64,000 nt of DNA, taken from assembly GCF_004402695.1 (NCBI RefSeq), contig NZ_SOFL01000002.1, positions 64,956-128,955 of the forward strand. Direction: 5' to 3'. The translations under genes were made by a program, and so were the position numbers. The notes below the pieces were generated by a model, which was given only the letters and a program-made list of their open reading frames with translations, did no database searches and was not told the DNA's origin. This document shows, piece by piece, positions 26,185-35,268 of the stretch (position 1 is its first letter; the number at the start of each line of letters is the position of its first letter). This DNA comes from Cryobacterium adonitolivorans (lineage in GTDB: Bacteria; Actinomycetota; Actinomycetes; Actinomycetales; Microbacteriaceae).

Positions 26185-27552
26185 TCACCCCATGCGGATC
26201 ATCTTCCTGTTCACGAACTCGTCGGCACCCAGGCGTCCGAGCTCTCGACCGAAGCCGGAGCGTTTGACGCCCCCGAAGGGGAGCTCGGCACTGTCGGCCA
26301 GCACAATGTTGACGAACACCATGCCCGCCTCGAGCCGGTCTGCCACTCGGAGGGCCTGCCGCTCGTCGGTCGTGAAGACATACGAACCCAGCCCAAAGGG
26401 GGTGTCGTTGGCTATCCGAATGGCCTCCGCCTCATCCGCCGCCCGGAAAAGCATGGCAACGGGGCCGAAGAACTCCTGGCCGTACGCGGGATTGGTGGCG
26501 GCCACGGACGTCAGAACCGCGGGGGAGAAGTACGTTCCGCGGCGAGTGTGACCGGACGCAAGCTCTGCGCCGGCCTGCACCGCCGCCTCCAGTTGTTCGG
26601 ACAATCGCTCTGCGGCGGCGAGCGAGGCAAGCGGCCCCAGCCGGGTGGACTTATCGGTTGGATCGGTCGGGGTCACTGAGCGCATCGCGGTGATGAACCT
26701 GTCGGAGAACGCCTCGTAGAGCTCATCGATGATGATGAACCGCTTTGCCGCGTTGCAGGTCTGGCCGTTGTTGTCGAGACGGGCCGACACGGCTGCCTCT
26801 ACCGCTTTGTCGAGGTCGTGTGTGCTCAGCAGAATGAAGGGATCAGAACCACCGAGCTCCAAAACAATCTTCTTGAGGTTCCGTCCCGCGATTTCCGCGA
26901 CGGCCGCGCCAGCTCGTTCGGACCCCGTCAGGGACACACCCTGCACACGAGCGTCGGCGATGACAGACTCGATCTGATTGTTGGACGCGAAGAGCTTCGA
27001 GAACACGCCTCGCGGAAAGCCGGCGTCGAGAAAGATCTGTTCCAGGGCGATAGCCGTCTCGGGGCATTGCGGCGCGTGCTTGAGGAGCACGGTGTTGCCG
27101 ATGATGACGTTGGGCCCGGCGAATCGCGCGACCTGGTACAGGGGGAAGTTCCAGGGCATGATCCCCAGAAGCACCCCGATCGAGCTACGACGGATCAGAG
27201 CGGAGCCCGCTCCGCCACGCAGGACGATGGGCTCGTCCTGCATCAATCCAGCAGCGCTCTCGGCATAGTACGCGTAGATCTCGGCGCTGAAATCGACCTC
27301 GGCCAGCGCCTGCTCGATCGGCTTGCCCATCTCGCGCACGGCAATGTCAGCCAGGACCCGCCGGCGTTCCCGATGCAGGTCGGCGACGCGCTGCAAGCGG
27401 AGCGCGCGCTCACTCACTGCGGTTCTGCTCGACCAGTCGCGGTGCGCCCGGGCGGCGATCCCGATAGTTTCGGAGAGCTCGGCATCTGAGATCAGAGGGT
27501 ATTCGACGGCGGGTTCTCCGGTCGCCGGATTCACAACACTGTAGGTGGACAT
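26185..27552 (-). CDS. NAD(P)-dependent succinate-semialdehyde dehydrogenase-like
   Basis: This 455-residue aldehyde dehydrogenase is of the Sad/YneI size class. It has PWNFPLYQVAR, the general base in VLELGGSDPFIL and the nucleophile Cys in NNGQTCNAAKR. The C-terminal PFGGVKRSGFGRELG is present. It lies 9 bases after gabD on the same strand and is the last gene of the gabT-led operon. With a second SSADH present, this one may work on 4-aminobutanal made by putrescine oxidase, or it may be a second SSADH; the motifs do not separate these. The ATG at 27552 follows AAAGAG. Confidence 0.88.
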   Translation of the reverse strand: MSTYSVVNPATGEPAVEYPLISDAELSETIGIAARAHRDWSSRTAVSERALRLQRVADLHRERRRVLADIAVREMGKPIEQALAEVDFSAEIYAYYAESAAGLMQDEPIVLRGGAGSALIRRSSIGVLLGIMPWNFPLYQVARFAGPNVIIGNTVLLKHAPQCPETAIALEQIFLDAGFPRGVFSKLFASNNQIESVIADARVQGVSLTGSERAGAAVAEIAGRNLKKIVLELGGSDPFILLSTHDLDKAVEAAVSARLDNNGQTCNAAKRFIIIDELYEAFSDRFITAMRSVTPTDPTDKSTRLGPLASLAAAERLSEQLEAAVQAGAELASGHTRRGTYFSPAVLTSVAATNPAYGQEFFGPVAMLFRAADEAEAIRIANDTPFGLGSYVFTTDERQALRVADRLEAGMVFVNIVLADSAELPFGGVKRSGFGRELGRLGADEFVNRKMIRMG

Positions 27553-27561
27553 CTGGCTCTT

Positions 27562-29055
27562 TCAGCTCGGGATCAGGGTGTATTTGGGGGAGAGGTATTC
27601 GTGGATGCCCTCGGCGCCGCCCTCGCGGCCCAGTCCGGACTGCTTGACTCCGCCGAACGGCGCCGCCGCATTCGAGATGACGCCGACGTTCAGACCCATC
27701 ATTCCCGTGTCCAGCCTGTCGATCATCCGCTGTCCGCGGTCCAGGCTCTCGGTGAAAACGTAGCTGACGAGGCCGTATTCGGTGTCGTTCGCGAGGGAGA
27801 CCGCCTCGTCCTCGTCGTCGAACACGACGATCGCCAGGACGGGGCCGAAAATCTCCTCGCGAAGGATGTCGCTGCCAGGCTGAACTCCGGTCACGACCGT
27901 GGGTTCGTAGAAACTTCCCGTGCGCGCGGGTCTGCGCCCTCCGACCACCACTGCTGCGCCGCGAGCGACAGCGTCCTGCACCAGCGTGTCGGCTTTGTCG
28001 ACAGCGCAGGCATTGATCAGCGGCCCAACTGTCACCCCCGGCTCGGTACCGCGCCCCAGCCGGAACTCCGTGACCCGTTCGGCGACCCTGCGCACGAACT
28101 CGTCGGCCACGGAGCGATGGACGAGGAATCGATTGGCTGCCGTGCAGGCTTGGCCGGTATTGCGGAACTTCGCAGCGAGGGCACCATCCACCGACTTGTC
28201 GAGGTCGGCGTCCTCGAAGACGAGGAAGGGTGCGTTGCCACCCAACTCCATCGACGTTCGGAGGACATTGTCGGACGCCTGCTTCATTAGAACCCGCCCG
28301 ACGCCGGTGGAACCTGTGAAACTCAGCTTTCGCAGTCGGCTGTCGGCGATGATCGGTGCCGAGACCTCCGCCGAGCTCGAGGTTGTGATGACGTTGAGCA
28401 CCCCCGCTGGCAGGCCGACCTCGCTGAAGATCCGCGCCAGGTACAGCGTCGTCAACGGTGTCAGCTCTGCCGGCTTGATTACGACAGTGCAGCCGGCCGC
28501 GAGGGCGGGGGCGATCTTGCGGGTCGCCATCGCGAGGGGGAAGTTCCACGGCGTAATCAAGAAGGCCGGTCCGACCGGGCGCTGGGATACCAGCATGTGG
28601 CCGGTGCCCTCGGGATTGCGGCCGTACCTGCCGGAGATGCGCACGGCTTCTTCGCTGAACCAGCGCAGGAACTCGCCACCATAGGCAACCTCGCCCGCTG
28701 ACTCGGCGAGTGGCTTGCCCATTTCGAGGGTCATCAGCAGGGCGACCTCGTCCTTCCGCTGTTGGAGCAGGTCGAATGCGCCACGAAGCAGCTCGCCGCG
28801 CACGCGAGGCGCCGTGGCCGCCCATTCTAATGCGGCGGCAACCGCCGCATCCAAGGCTCTGATGCCGTCGGTCGGTCCGGCGTCAGCAATGCTTTTCAGC
28901 ACATCGCCCGTCGCCGGATCGAATACTTCGAGGGTCCTGCCAGACTCGGCGGCAACCCAGTCGCCAGCGATGAACAGTGAGTCGGGCACGGATTCGAGCA
29001 GAGCAGATTCGAGCAGGGCGGATTCGGTTCGGGCGGTTTCGGTCAAGCTGGTCAC
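27562..29055 (-). CDS. gabD: Succinate-semialdehyde dehydrogenase, GabD type
   Basis: This 497-residue dehydrogenase oxidises succinic semialdehyde to succinate. It has FLITPWNFPLAMATRKIAPALAAG split over the usual binding site, FTGSTGVGRVLM, the general base in SMELGGNAPF, the nucleophile Cys in NTGQACTAANRF and EEIFGPVLAI. These are typical GabD signatures. The first 24 residues contain the repeat ESALLESALLES, encoded by 15-base repeats, and this extension precedes the usual start region LFIAGDW. The GTG at 29055 has AGGAG seven bases upstream. It is the third gene of the operon. Confidence 0.92.
   Translation of the reverse strand: MTSLTETARTESALLESALLESVPDSLFIAGDWVAAESGRTLEVFDPATGDVLKSIADAGPTDGIRALDAAVAAALEWAATAPRVRGELLRGAFDLLQQRKDEVALLMTLEMGKPLAESAGEVAYGGEFLRWFSEEAVRISGRYGRNPEGTGHMLVSQRPVGPAFLITPWNFPLAMATRKIAPALAAGCTVVIKPAELTPLTTLYLARIFSEVGLPAGVLNVITTSSSAEVSAPIIADSRLRKLSFTGSTGVGRVLMKQASDNVLRTSMELGGNAPFLVFEDADLDKSVDGALAAKFRNTGQACTAANRFLVHRSVADEFVRRVAERVTEFRLGRGTEPGVTVGPLINACAVDKADTLVQDAVARGAAVVVGGRRPARTGSFYEPTVVTGVQPGSDILREEIFGPVLAIVVFDDEDEAVSLANDTEYGLVSYVFTESLDRGQRMIDRLDTGMMGLNVGVISNAAAPFGGVKQSGLGREGGAEGIHEYLSPKYTLIPS
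28991..29035. repeat. Three 15-base direct repeats in the gabD 5' end
   Basis: Units begin at 28991, 29006 and 29021. The first two differ at two positions (GATTCGAGCAGAGCA and GATTCGAGCAGGGCG) and the third is more diverged. They encode the N-terminal ESALL repeats of GabD and keep the reading frame, so unit number could vary without loss of the enzyme. Confidence 0.75.
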
Positions 29056-29119
29056 AAGAGCTCCTGGGAAGTAGGCGACGGTGATGTGGGCGACGCTGAC
29101 GTTGGGGCGTCAGCCACGG

Positions 29120-30391
29120 TCAGGGGTAGAGTCCGCGCAGGCGGTGCGCCTCGGTGACACGGGCGACGGCGAGGCGGGTTGCAGCGGCCCGGAGGGTGAG
29201 GTTATGGGCGTGGGCATGCTCGCTCACGGATGCCCAGGCTGCGAGCATCCGCTCCTCGAGCCGCGCTTCCACGTCCCTTGCCTCCCACCGGTACGACTGG
29301 TTGGCTTGCACCCACTCGAAGTACGACACGATCACACCACCCGCGTTGGCGAGGATGTCGGGGGCCACGAGAACGCCGTTGGCGGCGAGGATGGCGTCGG
29401 CATCGCGGGACGTGGGACCGTTCGCGCCCTCCACGATGATGCGGGCGCGGATCCTGCCGGCGTTGCCTGCGTGGATCACTCCCTCGATCGCGGCAGGAAT
29501 CAAGACGTCGACGTCGAGCTCGAGCAGCTCGTCGGCGTCGAGCGGATCCGCGGATGCGAATCCCACCACCGTCCCGGTCGCATCGACGTGCTGGCCGAGG
29601 GCGCCGATATCAAGCCCGGCGGCGTTGTGGATTGCCCCGTACTGGTCGCTGATCGACACGACCCGGGCGCCGGCCGCGGCGAGGAAGCGCGCGGCGTCGC
29701 GACCGACCTTGCCGAAACCCTGGATGGCGGCGGTTGACCCGGTCACGGCGACGCCCCTGCTGTGCAGAGCGGCCTTGACGATGTGGACCACCCCGCGGGA
29801 GGTGGCACTGGCCCGGCCGAGCGAACCGCCCAGGCTCAGCGGTTTGCCCGTCACCACGCCGGGCACGGTGTGGCCCTGGCTCACGGAGTAGGTATCCATG
29901 ATCCACGCCATGGTGCGCTCATCGGTGCCGATATCGGGCGCGGGGATGTCTTGTTGCGGGCCGATTATCGGGAGGATCTCGCTGGTGTAGCGACGCGTTA
30001 TCCGTTCCAGTTCCGCCTGGCTGTAGTCCCGGGGGTCCAGGGCGATTCCGCCCTTCGCTCCGCCGTAGGGAACGTCCAGCAACGCACATTTCCAGGTCAT
30101 CCACATGGCGAGAGCGCGCACTTCGTCGAGCGTCACGGCGGGACTGTAACGCAGGCCGCCCTTGGCGGGTCCGCGGGAGATGTTGTGTTGCACCCGGTAA
30201 CCGGTCAGGACCTGGATGCTGCCGTCGTCGCGGCGCAGCGGGATGCTGACCGTCAGCTCGCGGCGCGACTTGGACAGCATCGAGTGGGTGCCCTCGTCGT
30301 AGCCGAGGTCAGCGACGGCCTCGGCGAGCTGGGCCTGGGCGTCGTCGAGCGCCGACGTGCGCACGTCCGTGGTGGATTCGATGAGGGTCAT
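29120..30391 (-). CDS. Glutamate dehydrogenase (Glu/Leu/Phe/Val family)
   Basis: This 423-residue dehydrogenase converts glutamate to 2-oxoglutarate and ammonia. It has RVQHNISRGPAKGGLRYSP (substrate lysines), CALLDVPYGGAKGGI, PAPDIGTDERTMAWIMD and the Rossmann motif IQGFGKVGRDAARFL. The length fits the NAD-type catabolic class (RocG/GudB size). Its start overlaps gabT by four bases (ATGA), so the two are translated together. In the operon it would regenerate the 2-oxoglutarate that GabT uses and release the amino group as ammonia. It is followed by gabD after 64 bases. Confidence 0.92.
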   Translation of the reverse strand: MTLIESTTDVRTSALDDAQAQLAEAVADLGYDEGTHSMLSKSRRELTVSIPLRRDDGSIQVLTGYRVQHNISRGPAKGGLRYSPAVTLDEVRALAMWMTWKCALLDVPYGGAKGGIALDPRDYSQAELERITRRYTSEILPIIGPQQDIPAPDIGTDERTMAWIMDTYSVSQGHTVPGVVTGKPLSLGGSLGRASATSRGVVHIVKAALHSRGVAVTGSTAAIQGFGKVGRDAARFLAAAGARVVSISDQYGAIHNAAGLDIGALGQHVDATGTVVGFASADPLDADELLELDVDVLIPAAIEGVIHAGNAGRIRARIIVEGANGPTSRDADAILAANGVLVAPDILANAGGVIVSYFEWVQANQSYRWEARDVEARLEERMLAAWASVSEHAHAHNLTLRAAATRLAVARVTEAHRLRGLYP

Positions 30392-31752
30392 GATGCGGCC
30401 AGAACCTCTCGCAGCACGGAGATGCCATCGCGAAGGAGTTCATCGGAGATGGTCAGCGGGGGCAGAAACCTGACGACATTGCCGTTGGTTCCGCAGGTCA
30501 GCAGGATCACACCGTTGGCGTGGGCAGCGGCAGCCACCCGCGCTGTGAGGGCGGCATCGGGCTCCTGTGTCGCGGGGTCCACCAATTCGATGGCGATCAT
30601 GGCGCCCCGCCCCCGCACGTCACCTATCCTGGGATCGAGAAGTTGCAGCGCCTCCAGTTCCTCGCGCAGCACCGCTTCGATCTGGCGGGCGCGTTCGATC
30701 AGCCCGGTGGTCCGGTAGGTCTGGATGGTCGCGATCGCCGCCGCGCACGCCAGGGGGTTGCCGCCGTAGGTGCCGCCGAGCCCGCCGACGTGGGCCGCAT
30801 CCATGATGTCGGCGCGGCCGGTGACGGCCGAGAGCGGGAGGCCCCCGGCGATGCCTTTCGCCGTCACGATGAGGTCGGGAACGAGGTTCTCGTGCTCGGA
30901 CGCGAACATGGCACCGGTGCGAGCGAAGCCGGTTTGCACCTCGTCCGCGATGAAGACCACGCCGTTCGCACGCGACCAGGCGGCTATGGCGGCGAGGAAG
31001 CCGGGAGCGGGAAGGATGAAACCTCCCTCGCCGAGGATCGGTTCGATGATCACTGCGGCGAGGTTGGCCGCGCCGATCTGCTTCTCGATCTGGGTGATCG
31101 CACGGGCGGCCGCGACCGGGCCGGACAGGTTGCCGTCCCGGAAGGGGTAGGACACCGGGGCCCGGTAGACCTCCGGTGCGAACGGTCCGAAGCCGCTCTT
31201 GTAGGGCATCGACTTCGCCGTGAGGGCCATGGTCAGATTGGTGCGGCCGTGATAGGCGTGGTCGAACGCGACGACGGCCTGCTTGCCACTGAAGTGACGA
31301 GCGATCTTTACGGCGTTCTCCACGGCCTCCGCACCGGAATTGAACAGGGCCGTGCGCTTTTCGTGATCGCCGGGGGTGAGCTCGTTGAGCAATTCGGCGA
31401 CGGCGACGTACCCCTCGTAACCGGTGACGGTGAAACAGGTGTGGGTGAACCGGTTCACCTGCTCCGTGACCGCTTCGACGACAGCGGGTGCTGCATTGCC
31501 CACCCCTGTCACGGCGATACCGGAACCCAAATCGATGAGAGTGTTGCCGTCGACATCCATCACCACGCCGCCGCCGGCCGCCTGCACGTAAATCGGGAGG
31601 GCGATGCCCACGCCGCGGGGTACCGCAGCAGATTTTCGCGCGTTCAGTTCGATCGACCGCGGACCCGGAATCGCAGTAACCAAATTGCGCAGTTGCCGGA
31701 GGGCGGGTCCGCCAAATTGAACATTTTCCAGGGGCGCAGTCGTCAAGGTCAT
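30388..31752 (-). CDS. gabT: 4-aminobutyrate aminotransferase
   Basis: This 454-residue class III PLP aminotransferase moves the GABA amino group to 2-oxoglutarate, giving succinic semialdehyde and glutamate. It has GSGIAVTGVGNAAPAVVEAV, FNSGAEAVENAVKIAR, AFDHAYHGRTNLTMALTAK, FIADEVQTGFARTG and the PLP lysine in TAKGIAGGLPLSAV. It is the first gene of the leftward operon. GGAAGA lies just before the ATG at 31752. It is divergent from a PucR-type regulator, which suggests induction by GABA, as known for GabR of Corynebacterium. Confidence 0.94.
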   Translation of the reverse strand: MTLTTAPLENVQFGGPALRQLRNLVTAIPGPRSIELNARKSAAVPRGVGIALPIYVQAAGGGVVMDVDGNTLIDLGSGIAVTGVGNAAPAVVEAVTEQVNRFTHTCFTVTGYEGYVAVAELLNELTPGDHEKRTALFNSGAEAVENAVKIARHFSGKQAVVAFDHAYHGRTNLTMALTAKSMPYKSGFGPFAPEVYRAPVSYPFRDGNLSGPVAAARAITQIEKQIGAANLAAVIIEPILGEGGFILPAPGFLAAIAAWSRANGVVFIADEVQTGFARTGAMFASEHENLVPDLIVTAKGIAGGLPLSAVTGRADIMDAAHVGGLGGTYGGNPLACAAAIATIQTYRTTGLIERARQIEAVLREELEALQLLDPRIGDVRGRGAMIAIELVDPATQEPDAALTARVAAAAHANGVILLTCGTNGNVVRFLPPLTISDELLRDGISVLREVLAAS

Positions 31753-31820
31753 AGTCTTCCAATCCGAATCGAGGTCGTGGCCTGCTCAGCTTTGCGGTCC
31801 GCCGGTGCCATGGCCACTGC

Positions 31821-31857
31821 CATAGTGTCTACGAAGCCGTAGAATGTTGACATAGTG
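31821..31857. promoter_or_regulatory. Candidate PucR-type regulator binding region
   Basis: Between gabT and the PucR gene, CATAGTG occurs at 31821-31827 and again at 31851-31857, thirty bases apart. Between them TCTACG (31828-31833) and CGTAGA (31838-31843) form an inverted repeat around AAGC. Repeats spaced by whole helical turns fit an activator acting on both genes. This is inference from position and symmetry. Confidence 0.4.
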
Positions 31858-31878
31858 GCGAACGGAAGGAATCGGCTT

Positions 31879-33384
31879 ATGCCTGCGACCCTGGCGTCAT
31901 TGATCGCGCACCGCGAATTCGGAATCTCGGAACGCGAGGGGGCTCCGGAATCCACGTCCTTGGGGTGGGTGCACAGCTCGGACTTGGAAGACCCGTCGCC
32001 GTTCCTGGCGCCCGGCCAGATGCTCATGACGACGGGACGTCAATTCCCGGAGGGCGATGATCCCCGGTTCTACTCTGCATACGTCGACCGGCTCCGCTCT
32101 GCCGGGGTGGTCGCGCTCGGCTTTGGAACCGAGGTCGTTCGTGCAGGCACTCCGGACGGGCTGGTGGAGGCCTGCCGGCAAGCCGGCCTTCCCCTCGTGG
32201 AGGTGCCCTACCGCACTCCGTTCATCGCCATCAGCCAATGGGTCGGCGCTGTTCAGGCGTCGGAAGCCACAGCCAGGATCGACTGGGTGCTGGCCGCCCA
32301 GAACGCTGTGTCGGTTGCCGCCCTGGGCGCAGGCGGCATCGGTGCGGCAATCCAGAGAACAGGCACCCTGCTCGGCTGCAGCATCGCCCTCTTCGACGCG
32401 GACGGTGATCTCACCGATGCCGTGGACGAGGGCGCCGTGTCGGAACTTCCGCAGGAGGTGGTGGTGGAAAAGGGTCTGCTGTTGGCCGGGCAACGCCGAG
32501 CCCGGAGAGACCTCTCGGTGCCTCCACTGTTCGCCACCATCCAGACCCTCGGGAGCGCGCGGCAGCTCAGCGGCGCCCTCGTTCTCACCCGTTCTGAACC
32601 TTTCGACTCGGCCGACTTCTCCATCGCGACCACACTCGTGGCGCTTGCGGAGGTGTCGTTGGAACACCACCACAGCCTGCGCGTGAGTCTGAGGTCGTTG
32701 CTGGAACAACTCTTCACACTCCTCAGGGACGGGCGGATCGCCGAGGTTCGTCAGGCTATCCAAGCCATTCCGGCGGGACTTCCCGGCGCCGAACTCAGGG
32801 TGGCGACAATCGGTTTAGAGCCCACCCACGCAAAACTTCGCGATTCACTGGAACGACGAGCCTGCGTTCCCAAGAACAACACGTTTGTGGTGAGCTCTCC
32901 CGACACACTGACGCTGCTCATCGAACCATCCGGTTGGCCCGCCCTGGAAGCGTTCCTGTCCCGCCGGAACGCTCGAGCCGGAGTTTCGGAGCGGCTCGGC
33001 TGGGATCGACTCGATGTCGGAATCGTACAAGCAAAGCGAGCGCTCGAGCGGGCTCGGCCGGGTGGGATCGTCGAGTTCTCCGAACTGGTTTCATCGAGTT
33101 TTTTCGGTCTCCTCGCGTCGGCGCGGGTGGCCGAGATCGCTCAGGCCCGCCTCTCTTCGGTGCTGGTTTCGCCAGACGGGCGCTCATTGCTCACCGACGC
33201 AGGGGTGTGGCTCAGCCACAACGCCGCGTGGGATCCAGCCGCACGGGCACTGGGGATTCACCGCCACACCCTCAAAGCACGTGTGCACCAGCTCGGTGAG
33301 CTGACCGGCCTCGACCTGCAGGAGTTCCAGGACCGAGCGGAGCTGTGGGCTATGCTCTCCTCGCTCGACCTGGCAAGCACCTGA
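31879..33384 (+). CDS. PucR-family transcriptional regulator (GabR-like)
   Basis: This protein of about 501 residues has the PucR N-terminal domain (LGWVHSSDLEDPSPFLAPGQ and GVVALGFGTEVVRAGTP). A middle region follows, then the C-terminal helix-turn-helix DPAARALGIHRHTLKARVHQL of the HTH_30 (PucR C-terminal) type. In Corynebacterium glutamicum a PucR-type protein, GabR, activates gabTDP in response to GABA. The same layout beside gabT makes that role likely here. GGAAGGA before the ATG at 31879 decides the start over a GTG at 31855. Its 3' end meets the ligD fragment. Confidence 0.88.
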   Translation: MPATLASLIAHREFGISEREGAPESTSLGWVHSSDLEDPSPFLAPGQMLMTTGRQFPEGDDPRFYSAYVDRLRSAGVVALGFGTEVVRAGTPDGLVEACRQAGLPLVEVPYRTPFIAISQWVGAVQASEATARIDWVLAAQNAVSVAALGAGGIGAAIQRTGTLLGCSIALFDADGDLTDAVDEGAVSELPQEVVVEKGLLLAGQRRARRDLSVPPLFATIQTLGSARQLSGALVLTRSEPFDSADFSIATTLVALAEVSLEHHHSLRVSLRSLLEQLFTLLRDGRIAEVRQAIQAIPAGLPGAELRVATIGLEPTHAKLRDSLERRACVPKNNTFVVSSPDTLTLLIEPSGWPALEAFLSRRNARAGVSERLGWDRLDVGIVQAKRALERARPGGIVEFSELVSSSFFGLLASARVAEIAQARLSSVLVSPDGRSLLTDAGVWLSHNAAWDPAARALGIHRHTLKARVHQLGELTGLDLQEFQDRAELWAMLSSLDLAST

Positions 33385-33402
33385 CACGCGGTCAGCCGAA
33401 CG

Positions 33403-33570
33403 GGACGGAGCCGCCGGCCACCGCGAGGTAGTAGTTCACGAGGTCGAGCTTGGTGAGCCCGGATCGGGGAAGACGAGCTTGCCGGGATGACTCACGCGCA
33501 CCTCCCGTCCGTCGATGTCGAGGGTGGTCGCGTCGTCCTTCGCCGCGTCCATGATGGCGATGGTACGCGG
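33403..33570 (-). pseudogene. Truncated second copy of the ligD-type 5' end
   Basis: This is a near-identical copy of the first 150 or so bases of the gene at 21.9 kb, in the same orientation. It would encode AKDDATTLDIDGREVRVSHP, then GKLVFP and GLTKLDLVNYYLAVAGG. One base is missing after LVFP relative to the other copy, so the frame is broken. It then stops after GGSVPFG. The upstream bases near the start codon also match (GGCGATGG/CTACGCG). Only the first 50 codons are present, so it cannot be functional. The end VPFG is also the C-terminus of the adjacent transporter. Confidence 0.8.
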
Positions 33571-33618
33571 CGGGCCCTACGGCCCCGAAGCAGCTAATTG
33601 GTTTGGCTGAAGCTGTGC

Positions 33619-35124
33619 CTAGCCGAATGGGACGGCGCCGACAAGCACGCCCACGAGCAGCATCACCAGCGAGACCACGCATGCTCGCCAAAGCACCTTC
33701 TTGTGGTGGTCGCCGAGGTTGACGTTTGCGAGGGAGACGAGCAGAAGGATGGCCGGCACCAGCGGACTCTGCAGGTGAACGGGCTGACCGATGATCGAGG
33801 CGCGGGCCATCTCCACAGGGTCGATGCCGTAGGTCGCCGCGCTCTCGGCGAGCACGGGGAGGATGCCGAAGTAGAACGCGTCGTTGGACATGAAGAACGT
33901 CATCGGAATGGAGAGCACTCCGGTGATGACCGCCAGGTACTCACCCATCGACGCCGGCACCACCTGAACCACCCAGTCAGCCATGGCCGTCACCATCCCG
34001 GTGCCATTCAGCACGCCGACCAGGACGCCAGCGGCGAGCACCATTGAGACGACGCCGACGATGCTGGGGGCGTGCGCGACGATCTCGTCGGCCTGGCTGC
34101 GCAGCTTCGGAAAGTTGATCATGAGGGCCACTCCGGTGCCGACCATGAAGATGTAGGCCAGTGGCATGACATCCAGCACGAGCAGCACCATGACGGCGAC
34201 GGTCAGCGCGAAGTTCACCCAGATCAGCTTGGGCCGCAGCGTCGGCCGGTCTGCACTCAGCATGGTGTCGGCCATCGCCGTGTCGCGCTCGTCCTCTTCG
34301 AGCAGCTTCTGCTCGGCCAGGGCCGTGTGCCCTGCCGGCATCCGCTGGCCCGGGCGCACCGTGAGGATGCCGGTGGTCGAGAGCGTTGCCGCTGCTCCTG
34401 GCCGGATGTCCGTGCCGCGCACGACGCGGTTGCCGCCGAAGAGCCCGCGCCAGAAACTCGGTGACGCCATCGGTGCAGCATCCGCCAGTGCAGCGGGGGA
34501 GTACTCGAGCGAGCCGATGCGCTTGCGCTCGGCCAGCCCCAAGAACCAGGCGAACGCCAGCGCAATGATGAGGCCCGTCGCCAGAGAGGGCAGCATGGGC
34601 ACGAAGATGTCAGTCGGCGAAACGCCCAGAGCCGAGGCGGCCCGCACGGTCGGCCCACCCCACGGCACGATGTTGAGCGTGCCGTTCATCAGGCCCGCCA
34701 CGCACGTGAGCACGACCGGGCTCATGCCCATGCGCAGGTATATCGGCAACATCGCCGAGGTGGTGATGATGAAGGTCGTTGACCCGTCTCCGTCGAGCGA
34801 CACCGCGCCGGCCAGGATCGCTGTGCCCAGAACGACCTTGGCCGGGTCATTGCCGAGGAAGCGGGTGATGAACCGGATAAGGGGATCGAAGAGCCCGACG
34901 TCGATCATGATGCCGAAGAACATGATCGCGAACATGAGCAGCGCCGCCGTCGGGGCGAGATCCCCGATCGACTCGATGATCATGTCGCCGAGCCCCAGAC
35001 CGGCACCGGCAAAGAGGCCGAAGATCGTGGGGACGAGGATGAGGGCGACCATCGGCGTGAGCCGCCTGGTCATGATGAGCACCATGAAGGTAAGGATCAT
35101 GGTGAATCCGAGGATGACGAGCAC
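33619..35124 (-). CDS. CitMHS-family citrate:cation symporter
   Basis: This 501-residue membrane transporter of the CitMHS family takes up metal-citrate complexes with protons. About 12 hydrophobic segments are visible. Family stretches include FGIMIDVGLFDPLIRF, AVSLDGDGSTTFIITTSAMLP, NIVPWGGPTVRAAS and the C-terminal FFMSNDAFYFGILPVL plus GQPVHLQSPLVPAILLLV. The middle loop (about 215-310) is long and charged. AAAGGAG precedes the ATG at 35124. It is divergent from a CitA/CitB-type two-component system, as in other citrate-responsive loci. Confidence 0.9.
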   Translation of the reverse strand: MLVILGFTMILTFMVLIMTRRLTPMVALILVPTIFGLFAGAGLGLGDMIIESIGDLAPTAALLMFAIMFFGIMIDVGLFDPLIRFITRFLGNDPAKVVLGTAILAGAVSLDGDGSTTFIITTSAMLPIYLRMGMSPVVLTCVAGLMNGTLNIVPWGGPTVRAASALGVSPTDIFVPMLPSLATGLIIALAFAWFLGLAERKRIGSLEYSPAALADAAPMASPSFWRGLFGGNRVVRGTDIRPGAAATLSTTGILTVRPGQRMPAGHTALAEQKLLEEDERDTAMADTMLSADRPTLRPKLIWVNFALTVAVMVLLVLDVMPLAYIFMVGTGVALMINFPKLRSQADEIVAHAPSIVGVVSMVLAAGVLVGVLNGTGMVTAMADWVVQVVPASMGEYLAVITGVLSIPMTFFMSNDAFYFGILPVLAESAATYGIDPVEMARASIIGQPVHLQSPLVPAILLLVSLANVNLGDHHKKVLWRACVVSLVMLLVGVLVGAVPFG

Positions 35125-35268
35125 ATCGACTCCTTTGTCTTTGTGTAAATGGTGCGGCCAAGGCAGGCGGATGCCGCTCGGCGGTCAATGCCGAAGCGTA
35201 TGACGATGGGTGTGAAGCTTAGGCAGGCCACGGGCGCAGCGTCCCGTATCGCGCTTTGCTGCACGTAT

